This document shows, piece by piece, positions 1 through 8,282 of a DNA stretch of 64,000 nt. The position numbers and the translations under genes are program-made. The stretch's first letter is position 1; each line of letters starts with the position of its first letter. The notes under the pieces were generated by a model, which saw only the letters and a list, made by a program, of their open reading frames with translations, ran no database searches and was not told where the DNA came from. This DNA comes from Ruegeria sp. THAF57 (GTDB lineage Bacteria; Pseudomonadota; Alphaproteobacteria; Rhodobacterales; Rhodobacteraceae): assembly GCF_903914075.1 (NCBI RefSeq), contig NZ_CAIWNQ010000001.1:310001-374000 (forward strand), in the 5' to 3' direction.

Positions 1-1
1 T

Positions 2-523
2 CTTGGTGCGTCGATTCAGCGACTGGCTGCCGAGGGGCTGCTGGTCAAAGGCGGCGGGCACAAGATGGCCGCCGGTCTGACCGTGATGCGCGATCAGTTG
101 GAACCGGCCATGGCGCGGCTGTCTGAACTTCTCGCCAAACAAGGCGCAGGCGACAGCGGCCCGGCGGACCTGAAACTGGACGGCACATTGATGCCGGGCG
201 CGGCCACGGTGGACCTGATCGAACAGATCGAAAAGGCAGGCCCATTTGGGGCAAGTGCCCCTGCCCCACGGTATGCCCTGCCTGATCTTCAAATACGCTT
301 TGCCAAACGAGTGGGCGAATCTCATCTGAAACTTTCACTGTCCGACGGCGTAGGCGCCGGGCTGGACGCCATTGCGTTCGGTGCGTTCGACGGGCCGATG
401 GGCGAAAAGCTGTCCAACCATGGCGGCGCGCGGTTCCATTTCGCCGGCAGGCTTGAGGTCAACACATGGGGCGGACGGCAATCTGTGCAGCTTCGGCTGG
501 AGGATGCAGCCGAGGCCAATTAG
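2..523 (+). CDS. recJ: RecJ single-stranded-DNA exonuclease, C-terminal part (5' end outside window)
   Basis: The reading frame is open from the first bases of the window, so the gene starts upstream and only about the last 173 codons are seen. The visible part starts in the DHHA1 nucleic-acid-binding region, whose signature GGGHKMAAG lies near base 50-75, and runs into the OB-fold-like C-terminal domain, with a typical RecJ segment about a QIEKAGPFG(A/T)G-type turn. RecJ degrades 5' single-stranded ends in recombination and mismatch repair in the cytoplasm. The stop is TAG. The following gene cluster is tRNA, so recJ is probably the last gene of its transcript. The call rests on the GGGHxMAAG motif; the catalytic DHH domain is not in view. 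Confidence 0.9.
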   Translation, partial: LGASIQRLAAEGLLVKGGGHKMAAGLTVMRDQLEPAMARLSELLAKQGAGDSGPADLKLDGTLMPGAATVDLIEQIEKAGPFGASAPAPRYALPDLQIRFAKRVGESHLKLSLSDGVGAGLDAIAFGAFDGPMGEKLSNHGGARFHFAGRLEVNTWGGRQSVQLRLEDAAEAN

Positions 524-621
524 GCCAGCACCCGGCCCCGCCAAAAAACTTTCACATCCCTGCATTTTTCGGCTTGCGGGGGTGATAGGTAAACCGTAAA
601 AGGCGCTCCACAAGCTAACGT

Positions 622-696
622 GGCCCGTTCGTCTATCGGTTAGGACGCCAGGTTTTCAACCTGGAAAGAGGGGTTCGATTCCCCTACGGGCTACCA
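622..696 (+). tRNA. tRNA-Glu (anticodon UUC), copy 1
   Basis: A 75-nt cloverleaf with the 3' CCA encoded. The anticodon stem CCAGG/CCTGG encloses the loop TTTTCAA, giving anticodon UUC. The T arm contains GGTTCGATTCC. The acceptor stem closes with a G1-U72 pair, as is common for bacterial tRNA-Glu. Confidence 0.97.
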
Positions 697-718
697 CTTG
701 TGCTTGTATCGCCTAAAT

Positions 719-793
719 GGCCCGTTCGTCTATCGGTTAGGACGCCAGGTTTTCAACCTGGAAAGAGGGGTTCGATTCCCCTACGGGCTACCA
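719..793 (+). tRNA. tRNA-Glu (anticodon UUC), copy 2
   Basis: Identical base for base to the copy beginning at 622, including the encoded CCA. It is separated from it by a 22-nt spacer and is presumably processed from the same precursor. Confidence 0.97.
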
Positions 794-815
794 CTTGTGC
801 TTGTATCGCCTAAAT

Positions 816-890
816 GGCCCGTTCGTCTATCGGTTAGGACGCCAGGTTTTCAACCTGGAAAGAGGGGTTCGATTCCCCTACGGGCTACCA
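816..890 (+). tRNA. tRNA-Glu (anticodon UUC), copy 3
   Basis: Third identical copy, with the same 22-nt spacer before it. Only a few bases separate its CCA end from the stop codon of the converging V-type ATPase A-subunit gene, so there is no room for a dedicated terminator between them. Confidence 0.97.
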
Positions 891-895
891 CTTTC

Positions 896-2737
896 CTACA
901 CTCCGAGCTTTTCGCGACACAGATCTTCTATCTGACCCCAAGTCGATTTGAATTCTGGTGTGTTTTCAGCCGCATAGTGGAAGTTCTTCATTAAGCCGGT
1001 CAATTGCGTAAAGACCTGCCGAACCTCGGCTTTATCGGCGAATTCGGCGGTGGATTGTGTCACGCCATAAACCAACTTGAAGGTCATCTTCTGCCGCTCC
1101 AGCGGCACGGTCGCGTCCACCTTATCGAACGCATCTTGTTGCAGGTAGACCATGTCCACGAACAGGGCCTTTTGCTGGGTGACAAAATCCTCGATCGTGA
1201 CGCCCTCTTCGCCCGTCACCTGCATCATCTGGTCGACCTGTTCGCCCTTTCCGATCAACGCCAGAAGATCACGAACCTTGCTGGTCCAACCCATCTCAGC
1301 GTTCTTGTCATACCAGTCGGACAACTGGTCCAGATAGCGCGACCAACTGAGCATCGGATCGACCGCAGGGTAAAACCGTTTATAGGCACGTTCGGAAGAC
1401 AGACCGAGGAAACATTTAACCGTGGACAAGGTCGATTGCGTGACCGGTTCGTCAAAGTTGCCCCCGGCAGGTGAGACCGTTCCGATCAGGGTCAGACTGC
1501 CCAGCGCGCCGTCATTGGTTTTTAATGCGCCCGCGCGTTCGTACAACCCCTTGATCGAGCTTTCCAGATAGGCCGGAAACCCTTCTTCTCCGGGGATTTC
1601 TTCCAACTTGCCCGAGGTTTCGCGCATGGCCTGTGCCCAGCGGCTTGTGCTGTCGGCAATCAACAGAACATCATACCCCATCTGGCGATAATACTCTCCC
1701 AGCGTGATGCCGGTGAAAATCGACGCCTCACGCGCCGCAACGGGCATGGACGACGTGTTGCAAATGATGATCGTCCGGTCCATGAGGCTGCCGCCTGAGG
1801 TCGGATCAGTCATCTTGGGAAATTCACTAATGGTTTCAACCACCTCGCCCGCGCGCTCTCCACAGGCGACGACGATGACGATGTCCACCTTGGCGTTTCG
1901 CGCGATCAGGTTCTGCAACACTGTCTTACCCGCACCAAACGGCCCCGGAATACAGGCTGTTCCACCCCGGGCAATGGGGAAGAATGTGTCGATCAGGCGC
2001 TGAGATGTCAGCACTGGCTCTGTTGGATAAAGCCTTTCGGACAGAGTGCGTTTCAGAACGCCTTCGGGCAATGGACGACGCACCGGCCATTTCTGTGAGA
2101 GGGTCAGAGTATGCTCTCCGCCGCGCTCGTCCTCAAGCCGCGCGACGATATCGTGGATCGTGGCCGCGCCCTTCTGGACCCAGACAACTTTATAGTCGCC
2201 GACCCAATTGAACGGCAGCATGATTTTGTGCTCAAACCTGCCCTCGGGCACCGTTCCGATACTGTCCCCGGCTCGAACGGTATCGCCGACTTTGACGGTC
2301 GGTGAAAACGACCACTTGGCCTGGTCATCCAACGGGGCCACATCCGCACCGCGCGGCAAAAAGGTGCCAAACTCAGCCGCGACTTTCGGCAAAGGAGATT
2401 GTAGGCCGTCAAACACCTGACCCAACAATCCCGGCCCAAGCTCGACCGACAGCAACTGTCCGGACTGTTCGACCGGATCGCCCACGGCGACGCCGTCCGT
2501 GCTTTCATAGACCTGCACGTCCGCCGTTTTCCCACGCACACGCAGAACTTCGGCCTTCAGGCGTTCCTGTCGACCTCCGGGGCCTGCGCGAGTGGGCAGA
2601 ATAAACACCACCTCGTTTTTGACCAACTGCCCGGGGCGACCATCTGCATCGGGTTTTGCTTCGATCTGAACCAACCCCTCCTGGACCGAGACAACGCGGG
2701 CGGTGGCTGTTTGGATGGCGGGGGTTGGGGCGGTCAT
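896..2737 (-). CDS. ntpA: V/A-type ATPase catalytic subunit A
   Basis: This 613-residue protein is the catalytic subunit of the V1 head; it hydrolyses or makes ATP at the A-B interface. The P-loop GPFGAGKT is at residues 265-272, preceded by the ~100-residue non-homologous insertion that separates A subunits from F-type beta. The DP-x-SGGSLMDRT region, the GYDVLLIADSTSRWA segment and the C-terminal helical domain are all present, and the length is normal. The start codon overlaps the stop of the preceding DUF2764-like gene (ATGA), so it is the seventh and last gene of the operon. Nothing in the active site looks damaged. An F-type enzyme is excluded by the insertion, the length and the neighbours. 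Confidence 0.96.
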   Translation of the reverse strand: MTAPTPAIQTATARVVSVQEGLVQIEAKPDADGRPGQLVKNEVVFILPTRAGPGGRQERLKAEVLRVRGKTADVQVYESTDGVAVGDPVEQSGQLLSVELGPGLLGQVFDGLQSPLPKVAAEFGTFLPRGADVAPLDDQAKWSFSPTVKVGDTVRAGDSIGTVPEGRFEHKIMLPFNWVGDYKVVWVQKGAATIHDIVARLEDERGGEHTLTLSQKWPVRRPLPEGVLKRTLSERLYPTEPVLTSQRLIDTFFPIARGGTACIPGPFGAGKTVLQNLIARNAKVDIVIVVACGERAGEVVETISEFPKMTDPTSGGSLMDRTIIICNTSSMPVAAREASIFTGITLGEYYRQMGYDVLLIADSTSRWAQAMRETSGKLEEIPGEEGFPAYLESSIKGLYERAGALKTNDGALGSLTLIGTVSPAGGNFDEPVTQSTLSTVKCFLGLSSERAYKRFYPAVDPMLSWSRYLDQLSDWYDKNAEMGWTSKVRDLLALIGKGEQVDQMMQVTGEEGVTIEDFVTQQKALFVDMVYLQQDAFDKVDATVPLERQKMTFKLVYGVTQSTAEFADKAEVRQVFTQLTGLMKNFHYAAENTPEFKSTWGQIEDLCREKLGV

Positions 2738-3426
2738 GCGTAAGCTCCCTCAAAGTCGATATCGGCTACGTCGGCCATGGCCTGTTGCGCCAGTTTTTCA
2801 AATCGTGCCGCCGCCTCCTGCGCGCTGCTTTGCGCCCAACGGTCGAAAATATTCCAGATCAGCACATAGATCGCCACGGCCTCAAAATCGAAAAGATGTC
2901 GTGCGGAGTGGCGCTTTAACTGCTTGTGACTAATCGACAAAAGAAGCCTTTCCAGCCCGAGTGGATCGTTGGATTCCAGCAATTGACGCGCGTCTTTGAT
3001 CCAAGGCATTGCCGCATCCAACCCGAAACCGGGGTCAGTCCAATGGGCAGGGATATGGCGGCTCCATCGTCCAAACCCCAAAGGCGTCGCAGGCGGTGGT
3101 TCCCCTCGATGCCGAAGTCGCAACGCGGCAACGACGGTGCGCAAATCCATCCGTTCGACAAGCAACTTTTTCAATGTTGGTTGCGGGATGTCATCCAGCG
3201 CGGTCTTGCAGCGCGCAATCGCCTGATCGTCCGTGACATCCATGTCGTAATCGTTCCAGTTCAGAGCGTGCTCCAACACGCGCAGAACCCGGGCATCTTC
3301 GGATGCCAACGCCTTCAATCGTCGATCAAGCCGCAGGCGTGACAGCGGTGGTTGCTTGGCAACAAACAACCGTTCCGAGCCCGGCAAACTGCTGATCAGC
3401 GCGATATAGGCGTCCGGGTCCGACAT
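2734..3426 (-). CDS. DUF2764-like / AC39-like stalk protein of V-type ATPase
   Basis: A 230-residue, Arg/Leu-rich, mostly helical protein without signal peptide or membrane segment. Its N-terminus (YIALISSLPG) resembles the opening of DUF2764 proteins, which sit between the E and A genes in bacterial (for example Bacteroidetes) V-type ATPase operons, and here it also lies between E and A. A helical stretch MDLRTVVAALRLRHRG recalls AC39/subunit C repeats. No ordinary subunit C or F gene is present, so I infer that this protein connects the central stalk to the membrane rotor. It overlaps ntpA by four bases and follows ntpE by one base. Family assignment is from pattern memory and is moderately sure; participation in the ATPase is well supported by its position. 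Confidence 0.65.
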   Translation of the reverse strand: MSDPDAYIALISSLPGSERLFVAKQPPLSRLRLDRRLKALASEDARVLRVLEHALNWNDYDMDVTDDQAIARCKTALDDIPQPTLKKLLVERMDLRTVVAALRLRHRGEPPPATPLGFGRWSRHIPAHWTDPGFGLDAAMPWIKDARQLLESNDPLGLERLLLSISHKQLKRHSARHLFDFEAVAIYVLIWNIFDRWAQSSAQEAAARFEKLAQQAMADVADIDFEGAYA

Positions 3427-3427
3427 G

Positions 3428-4105
3428 TCAGCGGATCACGCCTTCCAGCACGGCGCGGAACCTGGGTTGCAGATGCTCCATCAACAAAGAGGCCACGGCT
3501 TTGTCCGTAAGGTCCAGAACAACGCCCTGCTCCTCGGCATGAATGCGAATGCCATCCTGCGTATCCTCTGACGCGTGCAGCTCGACTTGTTCCCGCAGCA
3601 TTTCGGCGGTCAAACCCAGCACGTACTTGGTCAATTTACCAGACTGGATATCGTCGGCGTTCTGCTTGATATCTTCCTGAGTGGCCACTTTCGCGGGCAA
3701 GATCACCTGCACTTTACCGTCCAGTTTAGCGCCCGCTGCGGCCCGCCCAACAACCTCAAGGATCATCTGTTTCAACATCTCGGGATCGGCCATTTCCTTG
3801 GTGACAAGGCGCTCGACATCTTGGCGAAAGCGGTCGGTCAAGCCAGCTTTCATCGTCAACACGGCATCGCGCATCGCGGTGTTCAGCGCCTCTTCTCCGG
3901 CGGCGCGGTAATTGTCGGCGTCGGCGCGGGCTTTCTTCTGATGCGCCTCAACTTCGCGTTTGGCATCTGCCAGGATTTTGGCGGCCTCAGCCTTAGCCTC
4001 GGCACGCAGCTTCTCGGCCTCGGCCTGACCTGCGGCAACGCCGTCATTTCGCAACTTGTCGATCAGGGCATCAACACCATGAGAGATCATTCCATCCTGT
4101 GCCAT
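3428..4105 (-). CDS. ntpE: V/A-type ATPase peripheral stalk subunit E
   Basis: A 225-residue protein with the E-subunit plan: an N-terminal Ala/Lys/Glu-rich coiled coil over roughly residues 25-100 (EKLRAEAKAEAAKILADAKR) and a globular C-terminal domain. It would form half of the peripheral stalk that holds the A3B3 head still against the rotor. Its partner G/H subunit was not found, so the stalk composition is open. The start codon overlaps the stop of the proteolipid gene as TGATG. The coiled coil alone is not specific; the call relies on the operon position and the C-terminal domain. Confidence 0.85.
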   Translation of the reverse strand: MAQDGMISHGVDALIDKLRNDGVAAGQAEAEKLRAEAKAEAAKILADAKREVEAHQKKARADADNYRAAGEEALNTAMRDAVLTMKAGLTDRFRQDVERLVTKEMADPEMLKQMILEVVGRAAAGAKLDGKVQVILPAKVATQEDIKQNADDIQSGKLTKYVLGLTAEMLREQVELHASEDTQDGIRIHAEEQGVVLDLTDKAVASLLMEHLQPRFRAVLEGVIR

Positions 4106-4548
4106 CAGCTAATCCCCGCGCTGATGACCAAAGCAAATACGAAGGCGAAAACGCCAAACCCTTCGATGATTGCCGCCGGAGCAAGCGCAAGGCCGAAGAT
4201 TTCGGGTTTCTCTTTCGTTGCGTTGATTGCCGCGGCGCAGGCCCGTCCTTGCCAGATACCGCAATACATCAGCGCAATGCCCGAAAGGATGCCGATCCCA
4301 AACAGCCCGCCCGCATTTTCCGGTGTCACGTCCCGGTTCAGGGTAAACATGATGACGATCCCGTAGATCACCATCGTTGACGGAAATGCCGAGACACCGA
4401 CGAACCGACCATAACCGCCTTCGGTTTCAGTCATAGCGCCGATGCTGGCCTGCCCAGCGATTGCGCACCCAATGGCACTTGCCGCCGCGCCCAACGCCAT
4501 TGGCGCGTAAATACCCAGCCAACCCAATGTCAATACAAGCTCATTCAT
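4105..4548 (-). CDS. ntpK: V-type ATPase proteolipid subunit K (rotor ring)
   Basis: A 147-residue, very hydrophobic protein with four membrane helices arranged as two fused c-type hairpins. The ion-carrying carboxylate is Glu129 in the fourth helix; the matching place in helix 2 holds Ile, so each subunit carries one carboxylate, as in other V-type rings. Against the sodium-binding residues known for Enterococcus hirae NtpK (L61, T64, Q65, Q110, E139), the aligned residues here are F55, T58, M59, Q100 and E129. One side-chain ligand is therefore lost, and proton rather than sodium coupling is possible. It overlaps ntpI upstream and ntpE downstream. Confidence 0.93.
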   Translation of the reverse strand: MNELVLTLGWLGIYAPMALGAAASAIGCAIAGQASIGAMTETEGGYGRFVGVSAFPSTMVIYGIVIMFTLNRDVTPENAGGLFGIGILSGIALMYCGIWQGRACAAAINATKEKPEIFGLALAPAAIIEGFGVFAFVFALVISAGIS

Positions 4549-6341
4549 TCCTGTACCTCCTTGCGGGCGAACGGGCGAAAGACGATGCCTTCATCCGGCA
4601 GACCCCATTTAAAGAATTCGATGTAATTGAGACGCAAACCGTGAACGACGCCGCTCATCATCGCGAGTGCGAAGTTCAGAATATGGCCGACGATCAGGAT
4701 CAGCAGGCCGAACAGTATGCCCGGCCCCTTCATCGCCTGCATCACAGAAACAGCCAGATCGTTGAACGTGATCGCCAGCGAGGCCGAGGCCAACCCCAGC
4801 GCAAACAGGCGCATATAGCTCAGCACATCGCCAAAAGCACCCATCGCACCAGCTAGGCTTTGCAGCCCATCTATCAGCCGCCACAGCCAGTCGATTGGTT
4901 TGCGCACCACCCGCTCGCTTGAAAACAGGACAATGGCCAGAACACCCGCAGCCAATACACCTGACCCCGGCAGCATCGACCCGTCCTTCATATAGCTGAG
5001 CCACAGGATAAACCCACCGATCAAGGCTCCGATCCAGCCGAGGTTTGCAACGGCCCTTCGCTGCCCCCACGCCGCGCGCGCGGCCAAAGCATTGGCCAAC
5101 ACCAGATGCAATACGCCAACCACGATCGAGATCATCATCATCGCACCAAAGTTGTTGAGGTCCAGTATCTTGAGCTTCGCCCAAACCGTGCCTTCGGCTG
5201 GTGATGCACCGAAATAGCTGCCGACCAACACGCCATAGATGATCGTAGCGCCGGAAATGATCACTCCATATCGGCGCCACGACCTTTCACTCGGCGTTTT
5301 TCCCATCCGTTTCCAGAATGCCAAAAGACCCAGCAGAATGACTGCTCCGTACCCTGCATCCGCCACGATCATGGCAAAGAAAAACGCGAATGAGGCGGCG
5401 ACGATGATACTTGGGTCCCAGTCCTTGTACCCCGGCACCTGATAGAACAACGCAAGATCAACGGCCGCGCTTCGGTCCTCCGGTTGCTCCAGCAGAGTCG
5501 GCGGATTGTCATCCGGCCCCGGTTCTTCAATCAGAACGGCGGCATCTTTGGATTTGGCCATGTCCAGAACCGCTTCGATACGGTCCTCGGGCACCCAGCC
5601 CTGCAAGGCGAACATTGCCTCTGCGTCGCGGACCTTCTGGGTCGCATGAGCCAGTTCCGCGGCGCTTTCTGCTGACGACAAGTTACGGCGCATCAGGGTC
5701 AGATAACGTGTTTGGGCAACCCGTTCAGCCTCCAACGCCTCTATCGCGATCTCGGCTTCTTCCAGTTGCGCTTCCAATTCGTGAATCGGCAAAGAACCGG
5801 TATGCGTACGCGGCACCGGCAGGATGTCGTCGCCCGGATCATCGGGCGCGATCAGGACAGCGTAAATGTACCGATGGTCCTCTTGCAAAATCGCCCAAGG
5901 CAGATTGATGCCTGACAATGCATCGCGATGTTTCAGGGGAAGCTGATAGAACCACAGCCGATTGCCAGCCAGCACATCGGTCGGCGGAAAGTCCAAATCC
6001 CCCCAAGGACGTACCTGCGCGATCCGGTCGGCCAGAAAATCCCGGCGGTCTGTCATATCGCGGATGCGCTGCATCAGGTCCAGCACGTCGCGAACGAGCT
6101 GATCCATTTCGAACGCCGGATCACGCTGTATCTGTCGGCGCGGCTCTGGCACATCCGTCAAAAAGCGCAGCGCCTTATACGCATTGCGCGCGCCGCGTTC
6201 GCTGATCTTTTCCGGCTCGGCGGGCGGAGGCGCAAGTGGCAGCACATGCATACAGCCCAGAGCTTGCAGAGCCTCCAGCGTATCGCCCTTCTGCGCGGCT
6301 GGTCCGACGAGGGACAGTTTCTTCAGCCGCGCAACGCTCAT
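4545..6341 (-). CDS. ntpI: V/A-type ATPase membrane subunit I (a-type)
   Basis: A 598-residue protein with a soluble N-terminal half (about residues 1-300, including a coiled coil at roughly 185-225) and a C-terminal membrane half of seven or eight helices. The essential arginine of the ion channel is Arg511 in DVLSYMRLFALGLASAS, and the terminal HGLRLNYIEFF segment is typical of the family. It forms the stator channel facing the K ring and anchors the peripheral stalk. It overlaps ntpD and ntpK by four bases each. It is somewhat shorter than the 620-660 residues usual in archaea, as is common in bacteria. Confidence 0.94.
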   Translation of the reverse strand: MSVARLKKLSLVGPAAQKGDTLEALQALGCMHVLPLAPPPAEPEKISERGARNAYKALRFLTDVPEPRRQIQRDPAFEMDQLVRDVLDLMQRIRDMTDRRDFLADRIAQVRPWGDLDFPPTDVLAGNRLWFYQLPLKHRDALSGINLPWAILQEDHRYIYAVLIAPDDPGDDILPVPRTHTGSLPIHELEAQLEEAEIAIEALEAERVAQTRYLTLMRRNLSSAESAAELAHATQKVRDAEAMFALQGWVPEDRIEAVLDMAKSKDAAVLIEEPGPDDNPPTLLEQPEDRSAAVDLALFYQVPGYKDWDPSIIVAASFAFFFAMIVADAGYGAVILLGLLAFWKRMGKTPSERSWRRYGVIISGATIIYGVLVGSYFGASPAEGTVWAKLKILDLNNFGAMMMISIVVGVLHLVLANALAARAAWGQRRAVANLGWIGALIGGFILWLSYMKDGSMLPGSGVLAAGVLAIVLFSSERVVRKPIDWLWRLIDGLQSLAGAMGAFGDVLSYMRLFALGLASASLAITFNDLAVSVMQAMKGPGILFGLLILIVGHILNFALAMMSGVVHGLRLNYIEFFKWGLPDEGIVFRPFARKEVQE

Positions 6342-6949
6342 GACAGCGCCTCCTGTGCGTGTTTACGCTTGGAAATCTTCGAGCGCACAACCGCCTGCAT
6401 CTGCTCATCGCTCAGGTAGATGCGGATCTTCTTAATATTGGCCTTTGCGCGCGGGATCAGAACCTTTTCGAACAGGTTAACCCGCTGCGTGATCGTGGCC
6501 ACGGCCTTGTCAAAGATGCGTACCCGTTCCTCGGCGACTTTGACGCGCAACCGCGCCTCAATCATGTCATGCAACAGGCTGGCGGCGGTATCGACCCAAT
6601 GGGGTTTGGCCAAAAGGGAATAAGGCCGCACAGCAACCTCGATCCGATCCAGATCGGGCATTTTGACACCGACCACGTTGGCCTCTTTCAGCTTATAGTC
6701 CTTCAGTTGAACCAACCCGTCCAGATCGACCCCCTGCTGCGCCAGCATCGGCAGCTTTTCCCCAACCTGCTGCGCCAGATCATGCACCTCTTGCTGCAAG
6801 CGCTGCACATCCTCGCGCGCCTTGGCACGTTCCGCCATCAACTGCTGCCGCTTGAGGTCCAGCGACGGCAGAAACCGCTCATAGCTTTTCAGCTGGGTCT
6901 GCTGGCGGGCCAGCGACGATTTATTCAGCTGCAACCGCGCCATCGGCAT
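6338..6949 (-). CDS. ntpD: V/A-type ATPase central rotor subunit D
   Basis: A protein of about 200 residues, basic and helical, with the long N- and C-terminal helices expected of the rotor shaft that turns inside the A3B3 head. The start MARLQLNKSSL at 6943, two codons inside the annotated ATG, matches the usual N-terminus of D subunits (MA-x(4)-NK-x-SL) and may be the real one. Either way the gene begins inside the 3' end of ntpB, a longer overlap than elsewhere in this operon. The usual partner, subunit F, is missing from the operon. Confidence 0.9.
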   Translation of the reverse strand: MPMARLQLNKSSLARQQTQLKSYERFLPSLDLKRQQLMAERAKAREDVQRLQQEVHDLAQQVGEKLPMLAQQGVDLDGLVQLKDYKLKEANVVGVKMPDLDRIEVAVRPYSLLAKPHWVDTAASLLHDMIEARLRVKVAEERVRIFDKAVATITQRVNLFEKVLIPRAKANIKKIRIYLSDEQMQAVVRSKISKRKHAQEALS

Positions 6950-8282
6950 CCTTTGGGAAATATTTGTCGACCAAAGCCTGCTTCATCAGCAACTGTTCCG
7001 GCTGGAAACACTCGGCCAGCGTCTTCCACCCCAGATCCAGCGCGTCCTCAAGCGGGATCGAGACGTTGATATCCATGAACCGCGCCCGGAACAGCGCGCC
7101 GAATTTCAGCAATTGGTGATCGTAATCCGACAGATCAAAGGCCATCGCCTGTTTCTGCGCAGCATCGCGGCTTTCCGAATAGAACCGGATCATCGTATTC
7201 ATGATCTGCCCGTGATCCTCGCGCGTGGTCTTGCCGATAACGTTCTGCTTGAGGCGCGACAGGCTGCCGAACGGATCAATCACCCCCGAATGCAGGTAAA
7301 ACTGCCCCTCGGTGATATAGCCCGTGTTATCCGGCACCGGATGGGTCACGTCATTACCCGGCATCGTCGTCACAGTCAGCACCGTGACCGAGCCGCCCTT
7401 GGCATAATCACACGCTTTCTCATACCGCCGCGCCAGCTGGGAATAGAGATCTCCCATATAACCGCGCTGCGACGGCACGCGTTCCTGACTGATCCCAACC
7501 TCTTTCATCGCGTCGGCATAGGCGGTCATATCGGTTAACAGCACCAGCACGCGCTTGCCTTCCTCGACCGCGAATTTTTCGGCCACAGCCAGCGCCATAT
7601 CGGGCACCAACAGCCGTTCCACCAGCGGGTCCATCGCCTGATTGACAAACATCACTGTGCGGGAAAACACGCCCGCGTCCTCGAATGAGGTGCGGAACGT
7701 GTGGTAATCGTCAAAGATCAGACCCAGCCCCCCAAAGACCACGATATCGGCATCCGCCTGAATACCGATCCGACTGAGGAACGCATTGAACGGCTCGCCC
7801 GAGACCGAAAAGATCGGGATTTTCTGGCTTTCAACCAGTGTGTTGAACACGTCAATCATCGGCACATCGGTGCGGATCATCTTGTTCGGCACGGCACGCT
7901 CCGAGGGGTTCACCGTTGGCCCGCCAATGTCGATCCGCGGCTCGGACGACAGGTCCGGACCACCGTCAATCGCCACCCCAGCCCCGTCAAAGACGCGACC
8001 CAGAATGTTGGCCGAATAGGGCGTCTGCATCGGGTGGCCTAGAAAGGTCGCGGTCGCCTCGGTCGAAATACCTTTGGTGCCGGAAAATACCTGTAGGGTC
8101 ACAACATCGCGGTCGATCAAAATCGCCTGCGCCAGCGTCTTGTGCCCATCCACCGTTTCGATCACGGCCAGGTCGTTGAACCGAACCGCTGCATCGGCTT
8201 CGCCGTCCAGCGGGACCCTGACCTTGATCGTGTCCCCGACAATTTCCAGAACACGAGTGTACTTCAAAAGACTTTGGGACAT
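6921..8282 (-). CDS. ntpB: V/A-type ATPase regulatory subunit B
   Basis: A 453-residue non-catalytic head subunit, first gene of the operon. It shows the RecA-like core without a working P-loop (SVSGEPFNAFLSRIG where catalytic subunits have GxxGxGKT), followed by MTAYADAMKEVG, ERVPSQRGYMGDLYSQLARR and the TMPGNDVTHPVPDNTGYI loop characteristic of B subunits. A GAGGT-like ribosome site precedes the ATG. The 316-bp gap upstream is shared with the divergent glycerol transporter and must hold the operon promoter. Finding B first and A last is unlike the usual A-B-D order. Confidence 0.95.
   Translation of the reverse strand: MSQSLLKYTRVLEIVGDTIKVRVPLDGEADAAVRFNDLAVIETVDGHKTLAQAILIDRDVVTLQVFSGTKGISTEATATFLGHPMQTPYSANILGRVFDGAGVAIDGGPDLSSEPRIDIGGPTVNPSERAVPNKMIRTDVPMIDVFNTLVESQKIPIFSVSGEPFNAFLSRIGIQADADIVVFGGLGLIFDDYHTFRTSFEDAGVFSRTVMFVNQAMDPLVERLLVPDMALAVAEKFAVEEGKRVLVLLTDMTAYADAMKEVGISQERVPSQRGYMGDLYSQLARRYEKACDYAKGGSVTVLTVTTMPGNDVTHPVPDNTGYITEGQFYLHSGVIDPFGSLSRLKQNVIGKTTREDHGQIMNTMIRFYSESRDAAQKQAMAFDLSDYDHQLLKFGALFRARFMDINVSIPLEDALDLGWKTLAECFQPEQLLMKQALVDKYFPKDADGAVAAE

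Larger units (their letters stand above)
622..890 (+). repeat. Exact 97-bp tandem repeat containing the tRNA-Glu genes
   Basis: The unit is a 75-bp tRNA gene plus a 22-bp spacer (CTTGTGCTTGTATCGCCTAA plus two further bases). Two complete units are followed by a third tRNA copy without the spacer. Both spacers are identical, which points to recent unequal crossing-over or active homogenisation. Confidence 0.95.

Noticed and set aside
698..994. 98-codon plus-strand open frame across the tRNA-Glu array
   Set aside because: It is formed by the repeated tRNA sequence itself and runs into the ATPase A gene; not a protein gene.
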